A stretch of DNA of 64,000 nucleotides from Synechococcus sp. MVIR-18-1 (GTDB lineage: Bacteria; Cyanobacteriota; Cyanobacteriia; PCC-6307; Cyanobiaceae). The stretch is from the NCBI RefSeq assembly GCF_014279835.1, contig NZ_CP047942.1:1240001-1304000 (forward strand), in the 5' to 3' direction. Position 1 is the stretch's first letter; every line of letters begins with the position of its first letter. The position numbers and the translations under genes are program-made. Positions 9,108 through 17,967 of the stretch are shown piece after piece. Under the pieces are notes generated by a model. The model saw only the letters and a list, made by a program, of their open reading frames with translations, did not search any database and was not told the DNA's origin.

Positions 9108-9851
9108 TTGACGGATCAACGGACGATCGCTGACAGCAAGCGTGCCTTCCATAAAGCTTTTCCCTACGTGATTCCGTCTCTGTACAGAAGAACGGCAGAC
9201 GAGCTCTTGGTTGAGCTGCATCTACTCAGCCATCAGCAGCATTTCAAAAGCGACGCTTTGTTCGCTGTGGGCCTGCGTCAGGTGTTTCAGGCGTTCACGC
9301 AGGGCTACAAACCTGAGACACACCTCGATGAGCTCTATGCGGCCATTTGCAGCTGCAATGGGTTCAATCCAGAGGCTTTGAAACAGCTGGCAGAGGGATC
9401 CACCTCAGCTGTTTCAGGACATACCGTCAGTGAAGTCCGTGAATGGCTTTCCAATCGCGGCGCTGGAGCTCCAGAGCCTTTGGCGTCGGGAATTTCTAGT
9501 GTTGGCGGCGAATCGTTTCACTACTCGCGTTTGATGGCTGTGGGTTTGTTGAGCCTGCTCTCTTCCGCCCAGGGTGGTGAACCTTCTGATCCCGTTGAGC
9601 TCAAGACCCTCGCCCATGAAATTGGTGAGCAACTAGGACTCTCTAAGCCTCGTCTTGACAAGGACCTCAGCCTGTACACAACCAATCTCGAAAAGATGGC
9701 TCAGGCTGTGGAACTGATTGAAGAAACCCTTGCTGCAGAAAGGCGCAAACGAGATCGTCAGGCGGCTGATTCTCAAGCCAGCGATTCACAGACACCTGAA
9801 GCTCAATCTGAGTCGTCAGAGGATTCAGCCGCGGAAGAGAGCACTAATTGA
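9108..9851 (+). CDS. thf1: Photosystem II biogenesis protein Psb29/Thf1
   Basis: A 247-residue Thf1 protein, required for photosystem II repair and thylakoid formation and known to associate with FtsH protease complexes. The conserved opening TIADSKRAFHKAFPYVIPSL and LVELHLLSHQQHFKSDALFAVGL are diagnostic. No ATG fits; the TTG at 9108, eight bases after a GGTGGAAGG sequence, is the best start. The C-terminus is charged and low in complexity (rich in S, E, Q, D), and its last 49 bases overlap the 3' end of the opposing gene at 9803. Confidence 0.9.
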   Translation: MTDQRTIADSKRAFHKAFPYVIPSLYRRTADELLVELHLLSHQQHFKSDALFAVGLRQVFQAFTQGYKPETHLDELYAAICSCNGFNPEALKQLAEGSTSAVSGHTVSEVREWLSNRGAGAPEPLASGISSVGGESFHYSRLMAVGLLSLLSSAQGGEPSDPVELKTLAHEIGEQLGLSKPRLDKDLSLYTTNLEKMAQAVELIEETLAAERRKRDRQAADSQASDSQTPEAQSESSEDSAAEESTN

Positions 9852-11248
9852 CCACTGACTTCCCACCAAGCTTGTTGGCCTGAAGCCTTCAATTTGGACG
9901 CGTGGATTGCTGGTTTGATTTGAAGGTGCAAGGAATCGGCCTGCTTCAGAAGGGCAGGCCATGATCCGTTCATCAGTCCAAGCGACACGAGATCTCGCGG
10001 GCGGGCATTGAGCTTCAGTGCTAAGCGCGTGGATTCGGGGAGAGCTTGATAAAACGGTTTTGTGTCGGGAAGACCTGCCAGTCCGGCACTCAAAAGCATC
10101 GGTTTTTTGGGGTTTTGCAACCAACGCCAGCCGCCCACAATCTTATTTTGCCCCCCACGTTTATCTTTCCAAATCACGGCATCAGATTTTTTGGCTTTGT
10201 CGTCAGCTGGATTAATACGTTCAAAGCCCCGTTCTTCTAAGCGTTTGCTCACGCGATCAAGGACTGAGGCCCAAGCTGCAGATCCTCCTGGCAATGGCGC
10301 CTGAAATTGAAGCCCCGCTCGGTAAGCACCTTTGGCTTGTTGTTTGAGACGAAGCGAAAACGGTGCTAGCGCAAGCCTTGATCGAATCGATTGATTCACT
10401 CCGTACTGATCTTCCAAGGGCTCTTTGATGATTTGGCGACTCAGCAGTGTGCCCAGAATTAAATCGACTCGGGCTCCATGCACTTCTAGAAGACTGTCTC
10501 GATCAAAGTTTGCTGGCTTTCGACGCTCAGAAACCAAAAAATTCCAACCATTTTTGGGTTGTGATGCGGCAAAAGCGAGCGAGCGATCACCAACAACGCC
10601 GCCCCAATGGAGTGTGTTGCCGATCAGGCGAAGTGCAAGGCATCCGTGACTCGCCTGCTGGAGTAGGGGAGCTGTCGTTCCACTAATGGCAGCGAGTGCG
10701 TCGCTCGTCCAAAACACGGCAGGAGCGTTGGCAAGACGCTGCATGCATCGACTTTGAAGGGATGTTGGTTGAGGTGGACGTTCGGGTTGGCGTTGGAGTC
10801 TTTGAATGAGTTGTTGACGATGCAGCTCATCGGAGCCAAGCAACGTCAATCCCAAGACTTGGTGTTTGCGTAAATTTTTCGTGTCGGTGGCAAGAAGTTG
10901 ATCAGGAAGGATCAAATAGGCATCGCCATCTTCTGACCATCCCTGCCACCAGATCGAGCGCCCTTGCCGTTTCCACAAGTTTGCAGCTCGAACGAGGCCA
11001 AGCCGTTGATTCCAAAGCTGGGGCGCTGGGCGTTTTGAATCTCCGTGAAAGGACTGCATCAAGCTGAATGCCCCTGAGACACGGCTCAGCGATGCATGTG
11101 TTCCATCGTCTTGACTTGATGGCTGATTCAGAATGACGCCGATCAAACCGCCCAATAAAACAGCCCCTAAACCCAATGACGTGACGGGGAGGGACTGAGC
11201 GATCGATCGGTAGGTGGAGATCTTCAGGAGTGAGTCAGCTGCGGTCAC
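9803..11248 (-). CDS. Conserved membrane-anchored protein of unknown function (DUF3352-like)
   Basis: A 481-residue protein with one N-terminal membrane helix (about residues 22-42, GLGAVLLGGLIGVILNQP) and a large soluble remainder, presumably on the far side of the membrane. The arrangement and the segments SGAFSLMQSF, GDAYLILPDQLLATD and LVSLGLMNGSWPALLKQAD recall cyanobacterial DUF3352 proteins, but I do not recognise a catalytic motif. The start is a GTG at 11248 that overlaps the 49-residue gene upstream by 14 bases, so it is probably translated as the third gene of a petN operon. Its last bases overlap thf1 tail to tail. The link to petN is suggestive only. Confidence 0.7.
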   Translation of the reverse strand: MTAADSLLKISTYRSIAQSLPVTSLGLGAVLLGGLIGVILNQPSSQDDGTHASLSRVSGAFSLMQSFHGDSKRPAPQLWNQRLGLVRAANLWKRQGRSIWWQGWSEDGDAYLILPDQLLATDTKNLRKHQVLGLTLLGSDELHRQQLIQRLQRQPERPPQPTSLQSRCMQRLANAPAVFWTSDALAAISGTTAPLLQQASHGCLALRLIGNTLHWGGVVGDRSLAFAASQPKNGWNFLVSERRKPANFDRDSLLEVHGARVDLILGTLLSRQIIKEPLEDQYGVNQSIRSRLALAPFSLRLKQQAKGAYRAGLQFQAPLPGGSAAWASVLDRVSKRLEERGFERINPADDKAKKSDAVIWKDKRGGQNKIVGGWRWLQNPKKPMLLSAGLAGLPDTKPFYQALPESTRLALKLNARPRDLVSLGLMNGSWPALLKQADSLHLQIKPAIHASKLKASGQQAWWEVSGQLVLSSAAESSDDSD

Positions 11249-11384
11249 GAGAACGCCTGCGACGACGATCTTTCCACTCGATGGTGGAGAGGTAAGCGAC
11301 TATCACGCTGACAAAGACCAAAAGGACCGCAGCGGTCATCGCCAATCCCTGACTGACGATGGGAGCTTGCAGTGCTTCGTTCAC
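11235..11384 (-). CDS. Small single-helix membrane protein encoded behind petN
   Basis: From a GTG at 11384 the reverse strand reads VNEALQAPIVSQGLAMTAAV, then a hydrophobic stretch LLVFVSVIVAYL, and ends in a very basic tail with five consecutive arginines. It is 49 residues long with one predicted membrane helix at about residues 15-32. The start lies one base after the petN stop and its end overlaps the next gene by 14 bases, which argues strongly for real, coupled translation. I do not recognise it. By context it could be a small thylakoid protein. Confidence 0.6.
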   Translation of the reverse strand: MNEALQAPIVSQGLAMTAAVLLVFVSVIVAYLSTIEWKDRRRRRSRDRS

Positions 11385-11385
11385 T

Positions 11386-11487
11386 TCAGAAATTCAGGGT
11401 GCCATCACCGTTGCGACCCCAGACGACCATGGCGATCGAGAAACTGAAGACAGCAGCCAGTGATGCCCAGGCAATCGTGAACAGCAT
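11386..11487 (-). CDS. petN: Cytochrome b6f complex subunit VIII
   Basis: A 33-residue single-helix protein reading [20 protein letters not shown] and ending [13 protein letters not shown]. The whole length and the C-terminal [11 protein letters not shown] match PetN, an essential small subunit of the thylakoid cytochrome b6f complex that passes electrons from plastoquinol to plastocyanin. It is first in a three-gene reverse-strand run, followed after one base by the 49-residue gene. It is divergent from clpS with 73 bases between. Confidence 0.95.
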   Translation of the reverse strand: MLFTIAWASLAAVFSFSIAMVVWGRNGDGTLNF

Positions 11488-11560
11488 TGAAATAACGCTT
11501 GAATGCAGTGAGCTTACCTAGGTTCCTCCACGGAACTGACTGGTTGATTCATTACTTCTT

Positions 11561-11857
11561 ATGACTATGGCAACACCTGGAACCGCGAGCGTCCTTCAAC
11601 CGGAACGCACAACCCTCCGTTACCCGAATGCAAGAGTCATCGTTCTCAACGATGACGTCAATACGTTTGAACACGTGGTTGAGTGCTTATGCAAAATCAT
11701 CCCTGGGATGAATAGTGATAGGGCTTGGACACTTGCCCACCAAATCGATGAAGAAGGCGCTGCAGAAGTGTGGGCTGGTCCCCTAGAGCCAGCTGAGCTC
11801 TACCACCAACAACTCAGCAGTGAGGGACTCACGATGGCTCCATTGGAACGTAATTAA
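11561..11857 (+). CDS. clpS: ATP-dependent Clp protease adaptor ClpS
   Basis: A 98-residue N-degron adaptor that hands substrates with destabilising N-termini to ClpA/ClpC. The core motif VIVLNDDVNTFEHVVECLCK and the later AWTLAHQIDEEGAAEVWAGP match the family. An ATG at 11567 is an equally good start. The stop overlaps the start of the downstream pucC-like gene as TAATG, so the two are coupled. Cyanobacteria often hold two ClpS types; I cannot say which this is. Confidence 0.9.
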   Translation: MTMATPGTASVLQPERTTLRYPNARVIVLNDDVNTFEHVVECLCKIIPGMNSDRAWTLAHQIDEEGAAEVWAGPLEPAELYHQQLSSEGLTMAPLERN

Positions 11858-13263
11858 TGCCTCTTGCCGCAACCGTTGATCTGAATGACGTTCCAGGTCT
11901 TCGCTGGCCGACCCTGCTCCGATTGAGTCTCTTTCAAGCCTGTCTTGGAACCCTTGCGGTGCTTTTCACTGGGACCTTTAATCGGATTCTGATTACAGAA
12001 CTTGCCTTTCCTGCATTGCTGGCGGGTGGAGGTTTGGGATTTGAGCAATTGGTCTCACCAGCACGGGTGCTGTTCGGACATCTCAGTGACTCCCATCCCT
12101 TAATGGGCAAACATCGGACGCCTTATGTCCTGCTCGGGACGATCGCCATCTGTGTTTTGGCGATTCTTAGCGTTCCGGTGAGTTTCAAAGTGAAGGAAGC
12201 TCTCGATAGTGGATCACCCTTGATAGCCGCTGCCGGTATTGCTGCATTTTGCGGTTTATTTGCTCTTTATGGATTGGGTACTTCTTTAGCAAGTACTTCT
12301 TATTTAGCCCTCGTCATTGACCGCACAACCGAAGAGCAAAGGCCACGATGCATCGGTGTGATTTGGGCGATGCTCACAGTAGGAATCATCGTTGGCGCCA
12401 TTGCGATCAGTCTTGCCGTCCGCTCAATCGATGGCATTTCAGATCCAGTGATTCTTCAGAACTGGCTTCAGAAGTTCATGATTTCGATCACTGCGATTGT
12501 GATGCTGTTGGCAATTATCTCCACTTGGGGCGTTGAAAAACCAATAGCTCCTGAATCTGTTCGCGCTGTACAGGATTTAGTCACACTTAAAGATGCCTGG
12601 GGAGTTGTTACATCAAGTCGACAAATTGTTATATTTTTTGGATTTTTAGTTTTATTTACTCTCGGACTATTCTTGCAGGATCCGATTCTAGAGAGTTTTG
12701 GCGCAGAAGTGTTTGGAATGCCAGTATCTAAGACCACATTGCTTAATGCTTGGTGGGGATCGGGAACCCTTGTTGGTTTACTTTTAGCAGGTTGGTTCAT
12801 CACCCCAAAACTTGGAAAGTTGGCCACTGCCCGTTTGGGTTGCTGGATGGTGATGGGTTCTTTGTTCCTATTGGTAGTGAGTGGTTGGCAACAAGCTTCT
12901 GGACTACTTCCTGTCGTGATGGTGTTGTTTGGCCTAGCTGCCGGAGTTGGCACCAACAGCGCACTCACCCTGATGCTCGATCTCACTCTTCCAGAGATGG
13001 CTGGAACATTTGTAGGCATTTGGGGGTTAGCACAAGCGCTCTCTCGGGGATTTGGAAAGGTCGTGGGTGGTGGGCTGCTTGATCTTGGTCGTCAGCTTTT
13101 GCCCAATGCTGGACCGATGGCTGGTTATGGCTTGGTTTTTACGATTGAAATCCTTGTCATGGCAAGCGCTTTGATTGTTCTGAATCAGCTCAGCGTCGCT
13201 CAATTCAGAGAAACCACTACCCAACGACTCGACATGGTGTTGATGGCAGAAATCGACGCTTGA
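11857..13263 (+). CDS. PucC/BCH family major-facilitator protein, probable chlorophyll carrier
   Basis: A 468-residue polytopic membrane protein with about twelve hydrophobic segments. The opening LRLSLFQACLGTLAVLFTGTFNRILITEL and FGHLSDSHPLMGKHRTPYVLLG, with a late VGTNSALTLMLDLTLPEMAGTFVGIWGLAQAL, are characteristic of the PucC/LhaA/Bch2 subfamily, whose members deliver bacteriochlorophyll or chlorophyll to antenna complexes. It overlaps the clpS stop by one base, so its translation is probably coupled to the adaptor. It converges on the small reverse gene at 13265 with one base between stops. Substrate is inferred from the family. Confidence 0.82.
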   Translation: MPLAATVDLNDVPGLRWPTLLRLSLFQACLGTLAVLFTGTFNRILITELAFPALLAGGGLGFEQLVSPARVLFGHLSDSHPLMGKHRTPYVLLGTIAICVLAILSVPVSFKVKEALDSGSPLIAAAGIAAFCGLFALYGLGTSLASTSYLALVIDRTTEEQRPRCIGVIWAMLTVGIIVGAIAISLAVRSIDGISDPVILQNWLQKFMISITAIVMLLAIISTWGVEKPIAPESVRAVQDLVTLKDAWGVVTSSRQIVIFFGFLVLFTLGLFLQDPILESFGAEVFGMPVSKTTLLNAWWGSGTLVGLLLAGWFITPKLGKLATARLGCWMVMGSLFLLVVSGWQQASGLLPVVMVLFGLAAGVGTNSALTLMLDLTLPEMAGTFVGIWGLAQALSRGFGKVVGGGLLDLGRQLLPNAGPMAGYGLVFTIEILVMASALIVLNQLSVAQFRETTTQRLDMVLMAEIDA

Positions 13264-13264
13264 A

Positions 13265-13492
13265 TCAAGCAGCAGGTTTGCGCGTGGAGCAAGTCAGTGA
13301 CAACAGAGCTTTGGTGCGTAAACGTTGTGTTTGAGCAGCAAAAACATACCGAATCACCTTCCCAGGGCAAAACGCGAGCCCCCGCACCTCATCACCATGG
13401 ACCTCTGCCGTAAGGATCTTGACTTTTGGGCCCATTCGAGATGTCAACGGACCAGAGATTTCAGTTCTAAGGGAATCGACGGATCGGAGCAT
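13265..13492 (-). CDS. Small conserved-looking hypothetical protein
   Basis: About 75 residues from an ATG at 13492 (MLRSVDSLRTEISGPLTSRM); a TTG at 13501 would add three. The middle, GPKVKILTAEVHGDEVRGLA then FCPGKVIRYVFAAQTQRLRT, looks like a small beta-rich basic domain. I do not recognise it. It abuts the stop of the pucC-like gene and is divergent from the DUF2103 gene at 13566. Confidence 0.5.
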   Translation of the reverse strand: MLRSVDSLRTEISGPLTSRMGPKVKILTAEVHGDEVRGLAFCPGKVIRYVFAAQTQRLRTKALLSLTCSTRKPAA

Positions 13493-13565
13493 GGCTCGCA
13501 AGGAACGCTTCCCTCATCTCTAGCCAGAGCGGCTAACTTAAACAAGCTTTACTTTTGTACCCCTC

Positions 13566-13850
13566 GTGGGCCGTCTTGTCGTTACGCACAGCACCTATGT
13601 AAAGGGCCTCATACCTTGGCTCAAGGTGTTGGCGAATGACCCACAGATCCAGACCATCACCCCAGGCGTGATCGCAAGAGTGAAGGGGCGTTGCCAAGAC
13701 CTCACGCTAAGGCCATCGGTTCCAATCCGAGGTGGATTCAAGCTGATGGCGCGCCGTGGCAGGACAGCTCAAGAAGTCTTCGTCATTACAACTCTGGATA
13801 AATCAGACTTGATTGAACGATTAGCCAGCTCCAGGTCTTCGATTTTTTAA
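13566..13850 (+). CDS. DUF2103 family protein
   Basis: A 94-residue protein from a GTG at 13566. The string GRLVVTHSTYVKGLIPWLKV, then ITPGVIARVKGR and VPIRGGFKLMARRGRTAQEVFV, matches DUF2103, a small family found in cyanobacteria and archaea and annotated as possible metal-binding; its function is not established. It is a stand-alone gene between two reverse-strand orphans. Confidence 0.82.
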   Translation: MGRLVVTHSTYVKGLIPWLKVLANDPQIQTITPGVIARVKGRCQDLTLRPSVPIRGGFKLMARRGRTAQEVFVITTLDKSDLIERLASSRSSIF

Positions 13851-13921
13851 ATGCATGAAGCGTGTGCTATCCCAATGAATCGATTTATGGATTTAGTAAG
13901 AGTTTATTATTGGCGCATCAA

Positions 13922-14230
13922 TTAGTTTTTCGTTAACTCAAAGGTTGTAACGACTGTCCAAGTAGCGCGGATCTCTCTATCTTTCTGACTATTTCCGGTT
14001 TCGTACTCACCTTCATAGCCCAAAATCATTGTTTTTCTCTCATTGAGCTTGCATGCTCGGTTAAAGAGCGAATAGTCCATGCCAAAACGTATGGTTTCTT
14101 TTCTGGTTTCCTCTTGCCAGTTATTGCACCTTTCCTCAGCTTCAACACCTTCTTCCATATTGTTAGGCGACATGAAGTCATTGCAGCCAAAGAGCCCTAG
14201 GAGCACCAAGAGAAATGTAAGTTGTTTCAT
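13922..14230 (-). CDS. Putative lipoprotein, unknown function
   Basis: A 102-residue protein starting MKQLTFLLVLLGLFGCNDFM. The short hydrophobic leader ending LFGC is a plausible lipobox, so the mature protein would be lipid-anchored from the cysteine at residue 16. The rest is polar with two further cysteines (ERCNNW and RACKLN) that might pair. No family is recognised. It sits in an AT-rich patch of small envelope-type genes. Confidence 0.6.
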   Translation of the reverse strand: MKQLTFLLVLLGLFGCNDFMSPNNMEEGVEAEERCNNWQEETRKETIRFGMDYSLFNRACKLNERKTMILGYEGEYETGNSQKDREIRATWTVVTTFELTKN

Positions 14231-14396
14231 CGGGACTCATCTGTAGCGTAATTTTAGCTTTCTCCCAGATCTTTACTAGTTTCGTCTCGTCAATAACGCA
14301 TTGTTTAATCAGCTTGATCACCAAGTTTCTTGAGACCGAGCCTCAAGTTAATGATATCCTTCAGTGAAGCCAGTATGATGTATCAAGCAGACATCA

Positions 14397-14570
14397 TCAG
14401 AGACTAACGTCTTTGAAAATAGCTGATTCAGTTTGGATATGACTGGTTGGGTTTTCCTGCTTTTCTATGTATTCCAGAAATGTTGCAGATCCAGTGATAA
14501 TGATAGCCAACGGCAAGAAATATGAAAACTGGAACTTATTGGATTTTCGTTTGAAAATGAAACGAGACAT
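14397..14570 (-). CDS. Possible small single-pass membrane protein
   Basis: A 57-residue open frame from an ATG at 14570, reading MSRFIFKRKSNKFQFSYFLP then a hydrophobic stretch LAIIITGSATFL and a polar tail. Basic residues before the helix give a normal inside-positive signal-anchor. No match is recognised and it lies in a 600-base stretch otherwise without genes, so coding is plausible but unproven. Confidence 0.4.
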   Translation of the reverse strand: MSRFIFKRKSNKFQFSYFLPLAIIITGSATFLEYIEKQENPTSHIQTESAIFKDVSL

Positions 14571-14836
14571 GGTTTAATCTCAAGTATCCACATGCTAGAA
14601 GCTAAAAGCATTACAGCTTGAGATTAAGCTTTGAGTTGTCTTAGAGGAATATGAGATTCTCACCCAATGATCCAGTTGCGTGACCTAGGAGTTTTGATCC
14701 CAGAAAAGGATTTCTTACTACACTTTGTGAGTTTGAGGGTTGTTAAACAACAAGTGCTTTGTTCGCGACATGATCAGGAATAAAGCCTGGCCTAGCTCGA
14801 TTAAGATGATATAATTACTATAATTTATGAAAATCA

Positions 14837-15040
14837 GTGTTTAGTAATAATTCTCTTCCAAATGCCCTTAAAGTGGTTTATTGGTTGTGGGCATTTTCTT
14901 TCCCCTACGATTATCGATTCCTACCATTACCAGAAGACCCATCGGGTATCACTTTTATTGGTTACTGGATTATCTGGCTGGGACTTGGTGGATTATTGGT
15001 CATTCCATTTGGTGAGTGGATGAATAAGAGTAAAAAGTGA
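14837..15040 (+). CDS. Small membrane protein, unknown function
   Basis: A 67-residue frame from a GTG at 14837 with two hydrophobic segments, ALKVVYWLWAFSFPYDY and ITFIGYWIIWLGLGGLLVIPFG, and a basic end (WMNKSKK). This looks like a real two-helix membrane protein, not noise. Not recognised; picocyanobacteria carry many such short orphan genes. Confidence 0.5.
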   Translation: MFSNNSLPNALKVVYWLWAFSFPYDYRFLPLPEDPSGITFIGYWIIWLGLGGLLVIPFGEWMNKSKK

Positions 15041-15068
15041 ATAGTTTGCGCAACATATAGATGATCAG

Positions 15069-15416
15069 TTATCGATGATCAATGGCATCCCAAAGTCTCG
15101 ATTTTTTGACCAATCGCCTTCTTCCACAGTATTTGCCAACATAAGTTTGCCAATCCCACATCAAGAAAACGACGTCTTGTGCTAATGCTTTGTTGCCTGC
15201 TTGCCTCACTTCAGAGGCTTTAGTATTCATAGAGTGCGCGAGATTAATTGCATTTGTACAAGCACCACTAATATTATCATTGTTATATTGAATATCGACG
15301 CGATTTATTCCAGATTTCCACTGATCAAGTGGTAATACTTGGGCTTCAGTGGTCCCTGCAAATAATATAACCATACCAGCCAAAGAGCCTGGGACAACTC
15401 GTTTGAAGGAGTTCAT
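15069..15416 (-). CDS. Secreted hypothetical protein
   Basis: A 115-residue protein with a Sec-type signal peptide (MNSFKRVVPGSLAGMVILFA ending GTTEAQ). The mature part, from VLPLDQWKSGINRVDIQYNN to CTNAINLAHSMNTKASEVRQ and VVFLMWDWQTYVGKYCG, has two cysteines that could form a disulfide. No family recognised. Low GC and small size match its neighbours. Confidence 0.55.
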   Translation of the reverse strand: MNSFKRVVPGSLAGMVILFAGTTEAQVLPLDQWKSGINRVDIQYNNDNISGACTNAINLAHSMNTKASEVRQAGNKALAQDVVFLMWDWQTYVGKYCGRRRLVKKSRLWDAIDHR

Positions 15417-15840
15417 TGACTAGGCCAAACAGTATCAACATAGCAATACCATTAAAATGACACCATTAAACGAAGCCATTAGAAATCTTGCTGCGCTGGA
15501 TTCAATCTGCCCAATGAATGCAGGGCAGAGATCGCATCAGAACATAACTGCGCATTTTTTTATTTCGCTGTTATGTATGGCAATCGCCCCTGTTGCAAGC
15601 AACTCCACTTCCTCTGCAATCGTTCAAATCGATTTTTATTGTTTGATTATCAAAATGGTGAACCGCTGTGCCGTGCGAGCCCCAGTGTTCGACCTGGAGT
15701 TACCAGAAGGGGCGAAAGATTTCGAGAGGATTCGTTTCCGGCTACAAGGCCGGTTTACGGCACCAACACGACAGTCACCCCATGTCGAAAGAGAGTCAGA
15801 TCAGAGCACTAGAAAAGGCCGTCACCAACACAGCAGTTCT
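15417..15840 (+). other. 424-base stretch without a supportable gene
   Basis: Three overlapping plus-strand frames stay open here (from 15457, 15573 and 15668), none with a recognisable protein, and the longest runs into the 3' end of purK. From about 15650 the GC content rises. Around 15735-15762, TTTCCGGCTACAAGGCCGG can fold as a short hairpin. This could be a decayed gene or a structured RNA; I make no call. Confidence 0.35.
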
Positions 15841-17043
15841 TTACCAATTTAGGGGAAGAGGCCAGATTTCACGAATCCTTTGCAGCATTTGCTGGCCTCG
15901 CTCGCCACGCTCATCGGCTGTATGGCCATTGAGCAGGGTGGTGACATGACCCACTTTGCGCCCGGGGATCTCATCTTTTCCGTACCAATGCAGATGCAAG
16001 GCATCGATCGAGCGTAGTTTTGAAAGCCGTTCTTCAAGTGGTTCAGCCTGGTCAGCACTGAGACCAAGGAGATTGACCATCAAGGAGCCATCGGCAATGA
16101 ATTCTGGATTGGGGACATCAAGCCCTGCGGCAATACAGAGTTGTTGATCAAATTGGCTGCTTGAACAAGCCTCAATTGAGAAATGCCCTGAATTATGCGT
16201 TCGTGGTGCTATTTCATTTACGAATAAACCCTCTGACCCGTAGAAAAACTCCAATGTCATCACTCCTACATAGCTGAGCTTTGTGAGAAGTGAGGCCGCA
16301 ATGTTATAGGCCGTTGCTTCAACGAGTTGACTCACCGGTGCAGGTGCGATGACCCAGTCGCAAACCTGATTTTTCTGATGTGTTTCAGCTAAGGGCAGGC
16401 TACGAATACGCCCCTTTGAATCTCTGCTGACAACGAGAGCAAGTTCTTGTTCGTAGGAAACCCAGGCCTCGATTAACCACTCATTGGCATCGACGTTTCG
16501 AAGCAACTGTGCCAAACCATTTAGATCTTCTACAACCCTTGTGCCCTTCCCGTCGTAACCGCCGTAGGCAGCCTTCGCCATAACGGGAAAGGTCCATCCG
16601 CTCGGTAAGGATGGCGACCCAGGATTGAGTTCAGCTAATGAAATCCAATCTGGACTTGGAATCAAAAGGTCATTGAGTAGGCGCCTCTGGGACAACTTAT
16701 TGACAAGAGGGACCAAGCTCGCCAGTGATGGAGTGAATTGCACTCCCTGTCGCTCCATAGGCATCAAGGCATCGACAGCGACCCATTCGTTTTCGAAGGT
16801 GATGCCTACGCAATGCGATGACAGCTCCCTTGTTGCACGGACATCTGTGGATCCAGCAATCACTAAATCCTTAGCTAGTGAGGCAGCAGGGTCTTCGGCT
16901 TTAGAAGCTTGCACCGCAAGCGTCAAACCTCGTGTTTGCGCTGCTTCACCGAGCATGAGGGCAAGTTGCCCTCCACCGATCACCCCAATTGTGTTGTCAG
17001 CGTTGGGCATCCTTTGCAGATCGGTCTGAGTGGAGCTTGTCAT
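15841..17043 (-). CDS. purK: N5-carboxyaminoimidazole ribonucleotide synthase
   Basis: ATP-grasp enzyme of 400 residues that carboxylates AIR with bicarbonate in purine synthesis. The N-terminal Rossmann-type motif NTIGVIGGGQLALMLGEAA is diagnostic, followed by ITFENEWV, the ATP-grasp lysine region FPVMAKAAYGGYDGKGTRVV and the metal/ATP loop EFFYGSEGLFVNEIAPRTHN with GHFSIEAC. The start MTSSTQTDLQRMPNADNTIG at 17043 leaves a short extension; an ATG at 17010 is an alternative. It lies 27 bases downstream of the ABC permease gene on the same strand. Confidence 0.95.
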   Translation of the reverse strand: MTSSTQTDLQRMPNADNTIGVIGGGQLALMLGEAAQTRGLTLAVQASKAEDPAASLAKDLVIAGSTDVRATRELSSHCVGITFENEWVAVDALMPMERQGVQFTPSLASLVPLVNKLSQRRLLNDLLIPSPDWISLAELNPGSPSLPSGWTFPVMAKAAYGGYDGKGTRVVEDLNGLAQLLRNVDANEWLIEAWVSYEQELALVVSRDSKGRIRSLPLAETHQKNQVCDWVIAPAPVSQLVEATAYNIAASLLTKLSYVGVMTLEFFYGSEGLFVNEIAPRTHNSGHFSIEACSSSQFDQQLCIAAGLDVPNPEFIADGSLMVNLLGLSADQAEPLEERLSKLRSIDALHLHWYGKDEIPGRKVGHVTTLLNGHTADERGERGQQMLQRIREIWPLPLNW

Positions 17044-17070
17044 TCTCTCCTTTTAGCAACGATGACAGCC

Positions 17071-17967
17071 TTAAATCAGGCTTCGTTCTCCTCCGAACGC
17101 AAGTCGAATGGCAGTTAGCAATAGAACGAGCAGGAACAGCGCGAGGCCAACCGTACAGGCGTAGCTGATTTCAAGTTCTGCGAAGGCCTGGTCGTAGACG
17201 TAATAAACGAGGGTGCGAGTGGAGTCTGCAGGGCCACCCTGTGTCATCAGAAACACCTCCTCAAACACCTTGGTCGCTGCAATCGCGGAGATCACGGCCA
17301 CCAAGGTGACGTACGGACGCAGCAAAGGCAAAGTGATATCAACATGCTTTCGCCAGCCTTCACTTCCATCCAACTCAGCGGCTTCATAGAGCTCTGTTGG
17401 GATGCCTTGAAGTCCTCCCAGGAAAATCACCATGTAATAGCCCAAACCTTTCCACAGGGTGACGAGCATGACTGAGGGAAGGGCTAAAAATGGATTGGTT
17501 AAAAAATCGATGGGGATGAATCCTTGACCAAATAAGGCGCCAAGCCATCCGTTGATTAAGCCGTTTTCGGCATAGAGCCATCGAAAGGCAATTGCAGCTA
17601 CAACGATCGAAACTAAAACTGGCGTGTAGAAAGCAGCACGCAGGATGTGCACACCTGGAAGGATTCGATTGACAAGAACCGCCAGGGTTAGGGCGCCGAT
17701 CACAATGGGTGGAACAACCCCGAATAAATAAATCAAAGTGGTGCCAAGCACCTGATAAAACATTGGATCGCCAAGAAGCCTCTGAAAATTGGTTAAGCCG
17801 ATGAATTTCAGTGGCTCGGTGACATCTAGACCTGTTTGCGTGAAACTAATTACAAGCGCCATCAGTGCAGGAACCAGCACGGAAAGGCTTAGAAGAATTA
17901 AGGCAGGAGCTAGAAAACCCCAGGCGATCAGCGTGGACCGGTGTTTGGACGTTGAAGGCAGGGCCAT
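17071..17967 (-). CDS. Sugar-type ABC transporter permease (MalF/UgpA-like)
   Basis: A 298-residue inner-membrane permease with about six helices. The EAA loop that contacts the ATPase is clear: [20 protein letters not shown] then LPLLRP. The opening [27 protein letters not shown] and [20 protein letters not shown] are typical of the first permease of carbohydrate uptake systems (MalF, UgpA, GgtC types). The ATG at 17967 is preferred; a GTG lies just before it. The binding protein, second permease and ATPase are not nearby, so the substrate cannot be named. Glucosylglycerol or a sugar is a guess from marine relatives. Confidence 0.85.
   Translation of the reverse strand: MALPSTSKHRSTLIAWGFLAPALILLSLSVLVPALMALVISFTQTGLDVTEPLKFIGLTNFQRLLGDPMFYQVLGTTLIYLFGVVPPIVIGALTLAVLVNRILPGVHILRAAFYTPVLVSIVVAAIAFRWLYAENGLINGWLGALFGQGFIPIDFLTNPFLALPSVMLVTLWKGLGYYMVIFLGGLQGIPTELYEAAELDGSEGWRKHVDITLPLLRPYVTLVAVISAIAATKVFEEVFLMTQGGPADSTRTLVYYVYDQAFAELEISYACTVGLALFLLVLLLTAIRLAFGGERSLI

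Noticed and set aside
15457-15852. 131-residue plus-strand frame before purK, with two other overlapping frames
   Set aside because: No recognisable protein in any frame, mixed composition along its length, and it overlaps the 3' end of purK; kept only as an unassigned stretch.
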